Source: Paraliobacillus sp. PM-2
Lineage (GTDB): Bacteria; Bacillota; Bacilli; Bacillales; Amphibacillaceae
Length of the DNA: 64,000 nucleotides
Reading direction: 5' to 3'
Assembly: GCF_001368815.1 (NCBI RefSeq)
Contig: NZ_CTEI01000001.1
Coordinates: forward strand, 868,001-932,000
Shown here: piece by piece, positions 37,129-46,450 of the stretch
Layout of the letters: every line of letters begins with the position of its first letter
Position numbering within the stretch: the first letter of the stretch is position 1
Made by a program: the position numbers and the translations under genes
The notes under the pieces: generated by a model
What the model was told of the DNA's origin: nothing
Database searches by the model: none
The model's input: only the letters and a program-made list of their open reading frames with translations

Positions 37129-37360
37129 TCAACTTTTTTCGCCAATTACAGTATTATTAAGTACTTTCTTGACATCAAGTAATACCTCAATTAACTCTTT
37201 AGGATCAAGATATATTTCTTCTTGAGAATGCGCTATATTATTACGGAGTTTCTCAATTTTCTTGAAAAATTCACCACATTTACTTTTTGATACAAATCCT
37301 AGTTTATCTAATAAAATATCCGAACCTTTAACAATAGTGCCTGTATATGGTAACTTAAAA
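37129..37360 (-). pseudogene. 3' half of a gene interrupted by IS21 (HEPN/CBS-protein-like tail)
   Basis: This frame enters from the IS21 left end and encodes GFVSKSKCGEFFKKIEKLRNNIAHSQEEIYLDPKELIEV and ends at 37129. The RNNIAHSQ pattern is like the C-terminal helices of CBS-domain or HEPN-type proteins found in defence regions. Its start codon and 5' end lie on the other side of the IS at 39780-39851. Confidence 0.6.
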
Positions 37361-37444
37361 GTGAACCACCATGACAATTAAAAATTGAACCACTCTGATA
37401 GAAAATAACCCTAATATTTCATTTAAATATTGGGGGTTCTGGGA

Positions 37445-38986
37445 GTGATTACACTGAAAAAGAAACAAAAAGTCCTTAAAAGACATTTGAACGGAGAAAG
37501 CCAACGAAGTATTGCAAGAACAACGAAAGTTTCTAGAAATACAGTGAGAAAATATATTGCAGAGTTTGAGAATAGTAAGCAAAAGGATGTTCGACAGTTA
37601 CCAATCCCTGAAAGCATTGTGAGTAAGCCTACTTACAAGCCAAGAGTCAGTAAAAAACGTGTACTTACAGAGGAAATACAAAAAAGATTACAACAATTCA
37701 TTGCCGAGAACCAATGGAAACAACAGCATTATATGGCAAAGCAAAAAATGAAAATGATAGATATGTATGAGACGTTACGAGATGAAGGGTATAACATCAG
37801 TTATACTACTGTCAGAAATTATGTGAACAAAGAGAATGAAAAACAGAAAGAAGTATTTATACGCAAGTATTGTGAACCAGGTGCAGAAATTGAATTTGAT
37901 TGGGGCGAAGTGAAATTAGAAATTGACGGAAGATTAAAGAGTTACTCATTAGCTGTTTTCACGCTACCTTTTAGTAATTATCGTTTTGCAAGATTGTATG
38001 AATCTGAAACACAAGTATGCGTATTGGATGTCCACACAAAAATGATTAACCATTTAGGTTTTATACCGACGGTATTCACTTATGACAACATGAGAACTGT
38101 AGTTAGATCATTTATTGGCAATGAAAAAACGATCACAGAACCTATGGAGCAACTTTCTAATTATTATCAATTTCGTATTCGATTATGCGAGGCGAAAAAA
38201 GGAAATGAGAAGGGTCATGTCGAGCGAAGTGTAGAATTTATTCGACGAAAAGTTTTTGCATCTATGTATAAGTTTGATCGTTTAGTAGAGGCGAATCAAC
38301 ACCTAATAAAAGGTATTCATAAGTTAAACCATCGCTTACACCATGAGCATAAGGAAAAACATATTGACTTAATGAAGAAGGAAAAAGAAGTAGCAGGCGT
38401 TACGGAAATTCATCCGTTTGATAGCGCTGATCTAATAGAATGTCGAGTAGATAAATATAGCACTGTAGTCATTAAACACAACCATTATTCTGTCCCCGAG
38501 GGACATGTAGGGAAATATATCCGCGCCAAGGTAGGTGCAGAGAACATTCGATTGTTTATTGATGGAGAGCATGTAGCTACACATCCTCGCAATTGGGGAA
38601 TCCATCAATGGGAGATGGATATCTATCATTACTTAGCAACGTTCGAAAAGAAAAAAGGTGCCCTTATTCAAAGCCAAAGTTTGAAACAGGCACCAACACA
38701 TATAAAAAATATCTATCATACGTATTATATCGGAAAAGAGAAAGAATTCATAGCATTACTCCATTATATTAAGGAAAATGATAATCTTCATGATGTGTTA
38801 GCAGCTATTCAACAATTGAAAAATATTCGATCAGATTATATTTCTACGGAGCGCATACAGTTTATATGTGAACAAGATAAAGCTGTCCATATGATTGTTG
38901 AAGATGATGATATAGCAAAACAGGCCCAATCGAATCTACGCGCTTATCATGAACTATTTTATAAGATGGAAAAAGGAGTAATGTGA
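37445..38986 (+). CDS. istA: IS21 transposase IstA
   Basis: An N-terminal HTH (QRSIARTTKVSRNTVRKYI) leads to the retroviral-integrase-like DDE domain: EFDWGEVKLEI (first Asp), VFTYDNMRTVV (second Asp) and NEKGHVERSVEFIRR (catalytic Glu). The frame is open from 37430 (TTG), but GTG at 37445 with GGGGGTTCTGGGA ahead is a likely start; about 513 residues. The istB start is 1 bp behind the stop. Confidence 0.93.
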   Translation: MITLKKKQKVLKRHLNGESQRSIARTTKVSRNTVRKYIAEFENSKQKDVRQLPIPESIVSKPTYKPRVSKKRVLTEEIQKRLQQFIAENQWKQQHYMAKQKMKMIDMYETLRDEGYNISYTTVRNYVNKENEKQKEVFIRKYCEPGAEIEFDWGEVKLEIDGRLKSYSLAVFTLPFSNYRFARLYESETQVCVLDVHTKMINHLGFIPTVFTYDNMRTVVRSFIGNEKTITEPMEQLSNYYQFRIRLCEAKKGNEKGHVERSVEFIRRKVFASMYKFDRLVEANQHLIKGIHKLNHRLHHEHKEKHIDLMKKEKEVAGVTEIHPFDSADLIECRVDKYSTVVIKHNHYSVPEGHVGKYIRAKVGAENIRLFIDGEHVATHPRNWGIHQWEMDIYHYLATFEKKKGALIQSQSLKQAPTHIKNIYHTYYIGKEKEFIALLHYIKENDNLHDVLAAIQQLKNIRSDYISTERIQFICEQDKAVHMIVEDDDIAKQAQSNLRAYHELFYKMEKGVM

Positions 38987-38987
38987 T

Positions 38988-39755
38988 ATGGATCAACAAA
39001 CCCAACTTATTCAGTTATGTAAAGATTTACGATTACCAAGCATCAGAAAAATGGTACAAGACACTAGTAATTTCAATCATCCTAACCAAGCTTATGAAGT
39101 GTTACTACAAGTATTAAAACAAGAAAAAGCAGATCGCTTTATTCGAGCGAAACAAAATCGAATAAGAGCTGCAAATTTCCCGCAGAAGAAGTTGTTAGAT
39201 GAGTTAGTAGAAGAAGCCTTACCAGAATAAGCAAGACAAAAGTTGCCACAATTAAAGACGTTATCTTTTATCGAAGAGGGTCAAAATGTCATTCTGACAG
39301 GCCCTCCTGGAACTGGTAAGTCACACTTAGCTATAGGCTTAGGAATGGAAGCGTGTTTAGCAGGTTACCGCGTTTTCTTCGCAACTGTACCATCTTTTAT
39401 TAATCAATTAAAAGAGCACCGCTCTGAACGTACCTTACGCTCTTTTGAATTAAAATTTGAAAAATATGATCTAGTGATCTTGGATGAGTTAGGATATATT
39501 TCGTTTGATAAAGAAGGAGCTGAATTATTATTCTCCCATTTATCGTTAAGAGCTGACCGCAAGTCCACTATTATAACTAGTAATTTATCTTTTGTGCAAT
39601 GGCAGGAGATTTTCCATGACGCTGTACTAACAGCCGCTTTAACAGATCGATTAACACATAAATCACACGTTTTAAACATGAATGGTGCTTCATATCGAAT
39701 GAGAGAGACAGAGGAATGGATTAAAAGTAATGAGAAGCAGGTGGTTCAAAATTAA
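38988..39755 (+). pseudogene. istB: IS21 helper ATPase IstB, broken by an in-frame TAA
   Basis: The first 80 codons give the N-terminal domain and end ...EEALPE; a TAA at 39228-39230 interrupts; then the same frame continues ARQKLPQLKTLSFIEEGQN with Walker A LTGPPGTGKSHLA and LVILDELGYISF to 39755. The pieces join in frame, so one base change (for example GAA to TAA) explains it. IstB is required for IS21 strand transfer. Confidence 0.92.
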
Positions 39756-39779
39756 ATTGCGATGTGGTTCAATTTTCAC

Positions 39780-39851
39780 TCGCGAAATACATACACCTAA
39801 TACTAGATCTTCTGAATTAATTAAAAACAAATCCTTTTTTGGTTTATTCAT
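39780..39851 (-). pseudogene. 5' end of the gene interrupted by IS21
   Basis: An excellent ribosome site (AGGAGG, 8 bases ahead) precedes ATG at 39851 and gives MNKPKKDLFLINSEDLVLGV before meeting the IS end. The 3' part is at 37129-37360. The two fragments together are only about 100 codons and the middle is gone. Confidence 0.6.
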
Positions 39852-39933
39852 AGTAAATCCTCCTTAAGAAATTTCGTTCTTATACTATAAATAAACTGCA
39901 TAACTCGAAAACACACAAAGAACTGACTAGCTT

Positions 39934-41196
39934 TTATAATATTCCGCTAATATGCTCTTCTATAAGTCTGCGATTATCTGTTTTATCCGCCAAGCAGCTT
40001 GATAAATAACTCAAATTCAATGGGTTTAACACTACCGACCCCATGTACTCATCAGAGGTTGGATTATTAATGTTGATTTCTTGTGTAACAGCAACGTCGT
40101 TTAATGAAGGATAGATAATCGTTGCTTTTTTGTTTCCCTCACTACTCAAGGCATACACGGATAACTGATATAACATATCACGAGGTAATGCGTTCTCCCA
40201 TAGATCCTTATATTTTGCATCAAGTAACTTTATCACCTTACCATTTTTCTCGATAGCAAAGTCTGGTCTTGGGGTAGATGACCTTCTATTTTTTGGATTA
40301 TGATTAGATGCATAGGTAAACATATCATGTAGAAGAAATTGCTCCCTAACAGCATAATTTGGAACATAATCCTGAAGTAATCTACCCACCAACGATTCAA
40401 AGAAGTGATTCATGTCAAAGAAGAAACCTTGCAACTTCAATTCCTGATTATTCCCCTCAAGTTCTATCCCTTGATTTTCTTGCAAGATGGATATGATTTC
40501 GAGTAATGGCCGGTACCGCTCCGTTAGCCTGTTGATATTGTTTTTTGCCTTTTTAATTACTTGTTTAGTTAGAACAATATTGGAAATATATTCTTCAAAA
40601 TATGAGTAGAGACGGCGTAAATGTACGATTAAGTTTGGGTCACTGGCTAATGAAATACACAGCTTTATGCCCGCGAGTAATACTTGATTAAGTAAATTAT
40701 CTTCATTTCGTTCATAGTATCTACTTGGCAATGTCGCTTTTTTCAAGTAATGATTTTCAGCGATTTTATTAAAGTCTAACCTACCTTTTGGTGACGCTAA
40801 CTCTTCTTCTTTTCTTATATATCCTCTATGAAATCCCTTAATAAATAAATCCTCCGTATGGACGTATAACTGGTAAATTAATATATCCATGAATGTAAAT
40901 GATCGCAGGTTAAAACCTGCATGCTGCATGATTGTTAAATCCTTTAACTGGTACACATAATTCATTAAGGTAAGTAAATCCATTCCCTTTATTTTTGGCA
41001 TGATATTTAAATGTATATCACCTAAATAAACTGAACCGACAAATGAATTAGTACTAATGCTTAAGCCGTCTTTTAATTCTATAATTTTCACTATTTCTTT
41101 ATCGGATAACAGTCTTGCAAGTTCCTTTTCATGCTTTGTTTCCAATTCAATATCAGGGAATATTTCACTTTGCCATTCTCTCATATTTATTCTCAT
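39934..41196 (-). CDS. McrC nuclease subunit of McrBC-type system (pair 2)
   Basis: The 420-residue protein has an N-terminal beta-rich domain and the McrC nuclease region: HFFESLVGRLLQ (about 265), then TPRPDFAIEKNGKVIKLLDAKYKDLW (about 308-333) with the Asp and Asp-Ala-Lys of the PD-(D/E)xK site. The frame is open to 41238, but ATG at 41196 lies 1 bp behind the mcrB stop and gives the usual length. It pairs with the upstream AAA+ gene to cut modified DNA. Confidence 0.88.
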   Translation of the reverse strand: MRINMREWQSEIFPDIELETKHEKELARLLSDKEIVKIIELKDGLSISTNSFVGSVYLGDIHLNIMPKIKGMDLLTLMNYVYQLKDLTIMQHAGFNLRSFTFMDILIYQLYVHTEDLFIKGFHRGYIRKEEELASPKGRLDFNKIAENHYLKKATLPSRYYERNEDNLLNQVLLAGIKLCISLASDPNLIVHLRRLYSYFEEYISNIVLTKQVIKKAKNNINRLTERYRPLLEIISILQENQGIELEGNNQELKLQGFFFDMNHFFESLVGRLLQDYVPNYAVREQFLLHDMFTYASNHNPKNRRSSTPRPDFAIEKNGKVIKLLDAKYKDLWENALPRDMLYQLSVYALSSEGNKKATIIYPSLNDVAVTQEININNPTSDEYMGSVVLNPLNLSYLSSCLADKTDNRRLIEEHISGIL

Positions 41197-41197
41197 A

Positions 41198-43411
41198 TTA
41201 ATCAGCCATACTTTCCTCTGTTTCTTCTGCTCCATCATCTTCTATATGATCATCGTTTGCGGTAAGTGTAAATAATTCTGGAGTAGGATCCAACAATGCA
41301 TTGAGAAGTGTTTCTATATTCTCATCCTCAAATAAATCCTCTTTTATAGTTTTATTTTTCAAATCGACAATACCACTGCCTAATATTTCTGAAATTAATG
41401 CGTAGTCACCATAACAATACTCCTCAATCAACGGAATAATATCCTCTTCAATTACCTGTTTGAATTTGTTAGGTGATACAATTGGCTTTTCACCTTCTAA
41501 AAAATACGAATGCCCAATTTGTAAGTTTCTTGCATCTTGTCCTAATTTTTTTATGATCCGTAAATTTAGTTCCTTTAACCATTCACCTAATGGTAAGTTC
41601 TTTATAGAGATATCTTCCAATAAGTGATAGTCCGTAAGAAGTTCTATAAAGCCAAATCTTCTTCTTAATGCTACATCTAATAGAGCTATTGATCTATCTG
41701 CAGTATTCATCGTCCCGATGATATACACGTTTTCAGGAACTGTAAATACTTGATTTGACAATGGCAAGAGTACTTCTTTTCCTCTTTTATTCCACTCAAT
41801 ACTAGTTATTAACTCCCCAAAAATTCTTGAGATATCTCCTCTGTTGATTTCATCAATTAGTAAATAATAATTTTTACCTGGATTGTTAGTCGCATCTGTA
41901 CAAACAGATTTGAAAATTCCATCTCTTAACTCAAATAAAGTAGCTTGGTTGACCACCTGTGGCTTTATCCCTTCTAAAAAATCTTCATACCCATAAGAAG
42001 GATGAAAGGTACACATTCTTACTGTTCCTCGCTTTTGTGCAGTTCCAGTTATTGTTTGTCTTTCTTGTTGCGTAAGTTGATCAAAACGCTTGTTATAAAG
42101 CTGTCTTGCCGATAATTCATAGCTTGTTTTCTCTGCATGATATGTTTTCCCTGTTCCAGGTGGCCCATAAAGTATTACTTGTTTTTTGCGTTTTAATATT
42201 TTTTCTATTTTACTTGCAACGCCAGTTAAGCTATCTAACTTTTCTGGTGGATTTGGCCTTATTGGTTGTTGATCTTGATTAGATAACCATTTTTCAATTT
42301 CCAACAGATTCTCTACATTCTTCATCGTATAGACAGTGGTTTGCAACCCCTCACTACTATTAGGTAATTTCTGTCTTGGAGTTTGCAGCCATTCTGTTTC
42401 AATTGTATGTGGAAAATCTTTTTCTTCCCTATATTGATAGTTTCCTGTGATCTTTCCTATACCTAATACTTGCCCTCCATCTGCAGCAATAACAATTGTT
42501 CCTTTTTTTAATCTAGTTAAAAACGCTGTTACTTGCGATGTCCACCTGCCAATTACCTGGGGTGTTTGAGTATAATGTTCTTCATATATCTTCTTAATCT
42601 CTGCTTTCATTTCCGTTATTTTCGTGTCTTCGAATCGGTTTAAATCACCCAATTCTGGCCAACCAATAGATACATAGCCCTCTGCATACATTTCTTCCCA
42701 ATAACTTTTTGAACCTGCTGTTGTACCTATTCGAATGTAGTGATGCGGGGCTCCATAGATTTCATTAATAGATTGGGTCAGTTGATTTATATGAATTCCT
42801 AACTCATCAGACAGTAAGATAAGTTGTCCAGATAATGAGTATAGGCCTTCAGGAGTTACAGGCTTGACTTGCAACTTAATTAAGGCATTTTTTTGCCAGT
42901 CTTTATTATGAAAATTATCTATTTTGTCTGGATAAATCATATGATAATACTTATGCACCCAGCCTAAACTGTTCATATTGAAATCTAAATTATTGTCAAA
43001 CTCTGTTTGCAACTGAATGTATTCAGACTCAGCCACATCTTCTTTATTTACTAGGCTCTCTAATATTTCAGACCCTCTCACTAGATTATCTCGTACACTT
43101 CTAGCTTTCGTTATCGCTTCTTCCTCTGTTAATTCTTCCGGCTTCTGACTGCTCCCTGTCATCCAAACCCCATCACTATTGCGTTTAAAAATAATAAATT
43201 TGTATGCACTATCACCTGAAATACTACCGTATGTAGTCGTTTGAAAATCATCATGATTTTTAAATTCTAACCAGTAAACCAAACTATCACGATTACCGAG
43301 GTTAAAAAGAGTATCTAGTAGCAATTTGCCGTCTAATGTTTTTAGCTTTTCAGGACTAAATTTCTCTTTAAATAATCGGTATCCCGTATTCAATTGCTCT
43401 TCTGTAGGCAT
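41198..43411 (-). CDS. McrB AAA+ GTPase with N-terminal reader region (pair 2)
   Basis: The 737-residue protein has a long N-terminal part (1-400), including an EVE/PUA-like stretch around 220-330 (IRIGTTAGSKSYWEEMYAEG), followed by the AAA+ motor: Walker A ILYGPPGTGKTYHAEK (about 412), FHPSYGYEDFLEGIKP, Walker B LLIDEINRGDISRIFGEL (about 520) and the McrB signature IIGTMNTADRSIALLD with RRRFGFIEL. EVE-type domains read modified cytosine. This is closer to classical McrB than the first pair. Confidence 0.9.
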   Translation of the reverse strand: MPTEEQLNTGYRLFKEKFSPEKLKTLDGKLLLDTLFNLGNRDSLVYWLEFKNHDDFQTTTYGSISGDSAYKFIIFKRNSDGVWMTGSSQKPEELTEEEAITKARSVRDNLVRGSEILESLVNKEDVAESEYIQLQTEFDNNLDFNMNSLGWVHKYYHMIYPDKIDNFHNKDWQKNALIKLQVKPVTPEGLYSLSGQLILLSDELGIHINQLTQSINEIYGAPHHYIRIGTTAGSKSYWEEMYAEGYVSIGWPELGDLNRFEDTKITEMKAEIKKIYEEHYTQTPQVIGRWTSQVTAFLTRLKKGTIVIAADGGQVLGIGKITGNYQYREEKDFPHTIETEWLQTPRQKLPNSSEGLQTTVYTMKNVENLLEIEKWLSNQDQQPIRPNPPEKLDSLTGVASKIEKILKRKKQVILYGPPGTGKTYHAEKTSYELSARQLYNKRFDQLTQQERQTITGTAQKRGTVRMCTFHPSYGYEDFLEGIKPQVVNQATLFELRDGIFKSVCTDATNNPGKNYYLLIDEINRGDISRIFGELITSIEWNKRGKEVLLPLSNQVFTVPENVYIIGTMNTADRSIALLDVALRRRFGFIELLTDYHLLEDISIKNLPLGEWLKELNLRIIKKLGQDARNLQIGHSYFLEGEKPIVSPNKFKQVIEEDIIPLIEEYCYGDYALISEILGSGIVDLKNKTIKEDLFEDENIETLLNALLDPTPELFTLTANDDHIEDDGAEETEESMAD

Positions 43412-43525
43412 TTTCTTGTATCTAATAGTTTATCGCGTAACATATCGAATTCTCCCTCTACTTATTTACTTTATACCTTGTATCTATCCTCTGCTTAAAA
43501 ACGAATTATCCACCCATTTTCCCTA

Positions 43526-44362
43526 TTATTTTCTCTTCAATTCATTCAATGTCCTACCTTCTTCGTCTTTCCATTCTCGCCATCCGTTTGCTCTCCTTCC
43601 AAGTACTGCTGCGTCTGCGGCACTTGGAGAGTTAAATATGTAATCAGAGTCGAACACATAAACATTACCTGTTATTTACAATATCCCACTATTCAGTAAC
43701 TTCTGGCGCATATTAATAATCCAATTTCCTGCTGTCCTTGTTTCGTCTATGTTAGCTAGCGACCCCTTATAAACCACTAACCCTTCATCGGTATATGCAC
43801 CTGTTGCATCAGCAAGTTTTCCTTTACAGATAAGTTTTTCTTCATCACTTTTCACTGCATGTACTTCTTCAAACAATGGATAACCAAGGGTAGAAATCAA
43901 TGTCCTCATTGTGTCAAAATCATCCATTAGATCAGCATGCATTGGTTCTGTAATAAACGGTTTTGTCGGGACTGTGTCGTTTTCAACTTCAAATCTGTTC
44001 ACTTCTTTAGCTTTGAAATAACAATGATGCTCTAAGTATTTAACGTGAGCTTTGGTAAAAGTGTTCGTTTTTGATACTACAACTAAAGCTACGTTCCAAA
44101 ACTCTTTCCTCGCATTATGTTGCTTTAACCTTTTATAGCAGTCTTCCGCTTCACCAATATAAACAATATCTTTTGCTTTCTGATCGAATTGTCCAAACAA
44201 AAAGTATAAGCCTACGTTCTTTAATTCCTCGCGAGAACTAGCATCATCCAACTTATTTCTAGGAATAAGAATTATCTTACTGATTATACTTGTGATCTCG
44301 GCTATTCTAATACTTCTAGGCGATCCATCTGGTAAGAAAATTTAGATTGTTTTTGGAGTCAT
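43526..44362 (-). pseudogene. GIY-YIG nuclease with DUF4357 domain, broken by two in-frame stops
   Basis: In one continuous frame of 279 codons: MTPKTI, TAA (44342-44344), then IFLPDGSPRSIRIAEITS, a GIY-YIG domain (NVGLYFLFGQFDQKAKDIVYIGEAEDCYKRLKQHN), DUF4357 (LICKGKLADATGAYTDEGLVVYKGS), NWIINMRQKLLNSGIL, TAA (43676-43678), then ITGNVYVFDSDYIFNSPSAADAAVLGRRANGWREWK and the natural end. Neither stop shifts the frame and the sequence on both sides is family-like. The longest piece could still be made only from an internal start. Confidence 0.85.
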
Positions 44363-44392
44363 CTAATAGCACCTCTCTAGGTTAATCTTTAC

Positions 44393-44755
44393 TTAGCTGG
44401 TATTTGTTATCCTCTCTATTATCTGCTCGCGAACAACATTCTTTTCCTCAACCTATGGTGCACTATGATACAATGCACCATTGCATTCTATCCCGATAAT
44501 GTATTTCTCTGGAGATGTTGGATGATTGATTGCTAAATCAATTCTGTAACCTGACATTCCTACTTGTTTATCCACTTTGTATACTGCATTTGTTAACTGT
44601 TCATAAACTTCAGTTTCAAAAGGCGAATCAAATGTCAGACCATGATCCTGACGTTTGGTATTCATATCCTCATTAAGGGTATTAAAAACACATTCTATTG
44701 TTTCTCTCGACACCTTGTTGACCAAGCGTTCCAAAATCAACGTTAAATCATACAA
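44393..44755 (-). pseudogene. Vsr/DUF559-like nuclease domain, broken by an in-frame TAG
   Basis: The frame begins with ATG overlapping the HNH stop (ATGA) and encodes FDSPFETEVYEQLTNAVY, VGMSGYRIDLAINHP and IIGIECNGALYHSAP, the Asp and Glu positions of a Vsr-like PD-(D/E)xK fold normally found at the C-terminus of large SF1 helicases. TAG at 44453-44455 follows, then VEEKNVVREQIIERITNTS in the same frame to 44393. It looks like the detached tail of a large helicase-nuclease. Confidence 0.65.
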
Positions 44756-45787
44756 TTTTCCTTAAGAATACATTATCCCTATGCCATTTAATATATTGTT
44801 GTTGTATGTTATTCATTTGGATCTTCAATTTATTGTCAATATCCAAAAAAACCTTGGATACTTCATCTAAATCATCTGAAATCGAAATCTCCGCATTATT
44901 CTTGAAACTAATATATCCTTTATCAAACAAAACATCATGGTTAGGACAAAGGAGAAAGCCATTGTTAACGTCAAGCCTTTCCCTATATTCTGATTTGCTC
45001 CATGGTTTATTATGACTTGCAATAAGAAAACTTTCACTTGAAACCCCGCATAATTTGCACTTCTTTTCAACATGAAGTAATGCTTTCTTAAAAAACATTT
45101 GTCCTATCCTCGCTTTGATGACTTGATCTCTTTCTGTTTCTGATATTTCACTAGATTCCGTCAAGCTATTAATTGATGATTCTAATTCTTTATATATTTC
45201 AGCGCTAGTAATGTTCTCATTTTTAATACTGGTCTCTGCGTGTTTCTTTATATTATCTTCAAATTCACCATCATAAAGATTTAGATCATCATGATTTTCC
45301 GCTGCCATCTCCAAAAAGTAACTATTTATGTTGTTTATAAAATCTATAATGTTTGGCATTATTTGATCAACACATTTTTCTATAGATGATGTTTCAATAC
45401 CTTTAAATCGTACAAATTGAAAAGACCCATACGCCGATGTTTACCAATTTTCAACCATTTCATATAGTCTTCTTGAAAAATATTAGCATCATCTTTTTTC
45501 AAAACAGGTGAATCAAACAGTTGTTCCAGGTATCCTTGTTTCTGTCTCATTTCACTCATTAAAATCGAACGGCGTTCAGAATTTTTTTGATCTATATCTA
45601 AAACATAACAAATTCTAATTCCATCTGGAACTTTTGATGAAAAATCAATTAAGTATCCATTATTTTCATTCAGAGGTACATGAACCCTAAACTTCTTTTC
45701 CGATGGCCTTTTGTCATAAAAAGCCTACATATATTTCATACGTTCAGATAACTCTTTCATTACATCAATTTGTTTTGCCTTATCCAT
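44748..45787 (-). pseudogene. HNH endonuclease, broken by an in-frame TAG and a frameshift
   Basis: The intact part (44748-45359) carries CKLCGVSSESFLIASHNKPW and LDVNNGFLLCPNHDVLFDKGYISF, an HNH (HNH_2-type) nuclease. Its Met at 45359 is internal: the frame is open upstream (GSFQFVRFKGIETSS...) until a frameshift near 45430-45440, beyond which a second frame runs back as KVPDGIRICYVLDIDQKNSERRSILMSEM to ATG 45787, preceded by AGGAGGG. That frame also has TAG at 45725-45727 (codon 21). So the original gene was about 346 codons and is now disrupted twice. Confidence 0.8.
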
Positions 45788-45909
45788 AATATTCCCTCCT
45801 GCTTGTTAATCCATTGAGAATCTTCAGCTTTTGTCATCTTTTTATACCAACCATAACAATTTCAATTCCTTTTACACCCTAAGTATTAATTTGAGTTATC
45901 CATACAAGG

Positions 45910-46362
45910 TCAAACATTTTTCAATTGATTATTTACAGCTGAAGTAAAGCTCTTTTGAAGTTCTTTTATTTGTTCATTAGTCATTACTTCTAAATCGATG
46001 GTTGCCCCTTTTCCAATTCTCCGTTTAGCTTTAGGATACCTTGGGAAAACCTGTATTTTACCATTTTCTTTATATACCCTAATGACATTTTTCTTAGTTT
46101 CTATAACAATAGGAGTTTCTTCTTCAATGTATTTAATAAAGCGGTTACATAATTGTTCACCTTATAAATTAGGAACATCATACACACCTATGTTTATAGG
46201 ATCAATTCTTTCTTTGATGAATATCTTTAAACCTAGGATGCTAATATTTTCTATCTCATCTTCGTAATAGATATATGTAAAATTCTCTTGGTGATCATGG
46301 ACTTTAATTATACGTTTATTTAACTCTGTATCGATTTCCGTACTTATCATCTCATATCTCAT
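45910..46362 (-). pseudogene. Unknown small protein gene, interrupted by an in-frame TAA
   Basis: GGAGGTGA precedes ATG at 46362. The frame reads MRYEMISTEIDTELNKRIIK ... IGVYDVPNL, TAA at 46162-46164, then GEQLCNRFIKYIEEETPIVIETKKNVIRVYKENGKIQVFPRYPKAKRRIGKGATIDLEV to 45910, 151 codons in all. No family recognised. It is the first gene after the Zorya terminator. Confidence 0.6.
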
Positions 46363-46413
46363 AGTTGTCACCTCCTCTAAATTTTAAGTAATCGTAAAGT
46401 TCTCTTGCTCAAT

Positions 46414-46446
46414 AGGTACCTGTTATTTTTAAAATAACAGGTACCT
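46414..46446. terminator. Terminator closing the Zorya operon
   Basis: A perfect 16-bp palindromic stem (AGGTACCTGTTATTTT / AAAATAACAGGTACCT) lies 5-37 bases behind the zorD stop on the - strand. Confidence 0.82.
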
Positions 46447-46450
46447 TTAT

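Larger units (their letters stand above)
37361..39779 (+). mobile_element. IS21-family insertion sequence, 2.42 kb
   Basis: Ends start with GTGAA on the left (37361) and TTCAC on the right (39779). Each end carries repeated TTGAACCAC-type boxes (left 37363, 37386; right about 39740 and 39764 inverted), the multiple transposase-binding repeats typical of IS21. Genes istA and istB are present in tandem. No target duplication is visible: left flank ends TTAAAA, right flank begins TCGCG, so the flanks have been altered by a deletion. The broken istB makes self-transposition unlikely. Confidence 0.9.

Noticed and set aside
43526-46362. Stop codons read as a natural recoding system
   Set aside because: Mixed TAA and TAG, plus a frameshift in one gene, fit ordinary decay better; no recoding signal is visible.
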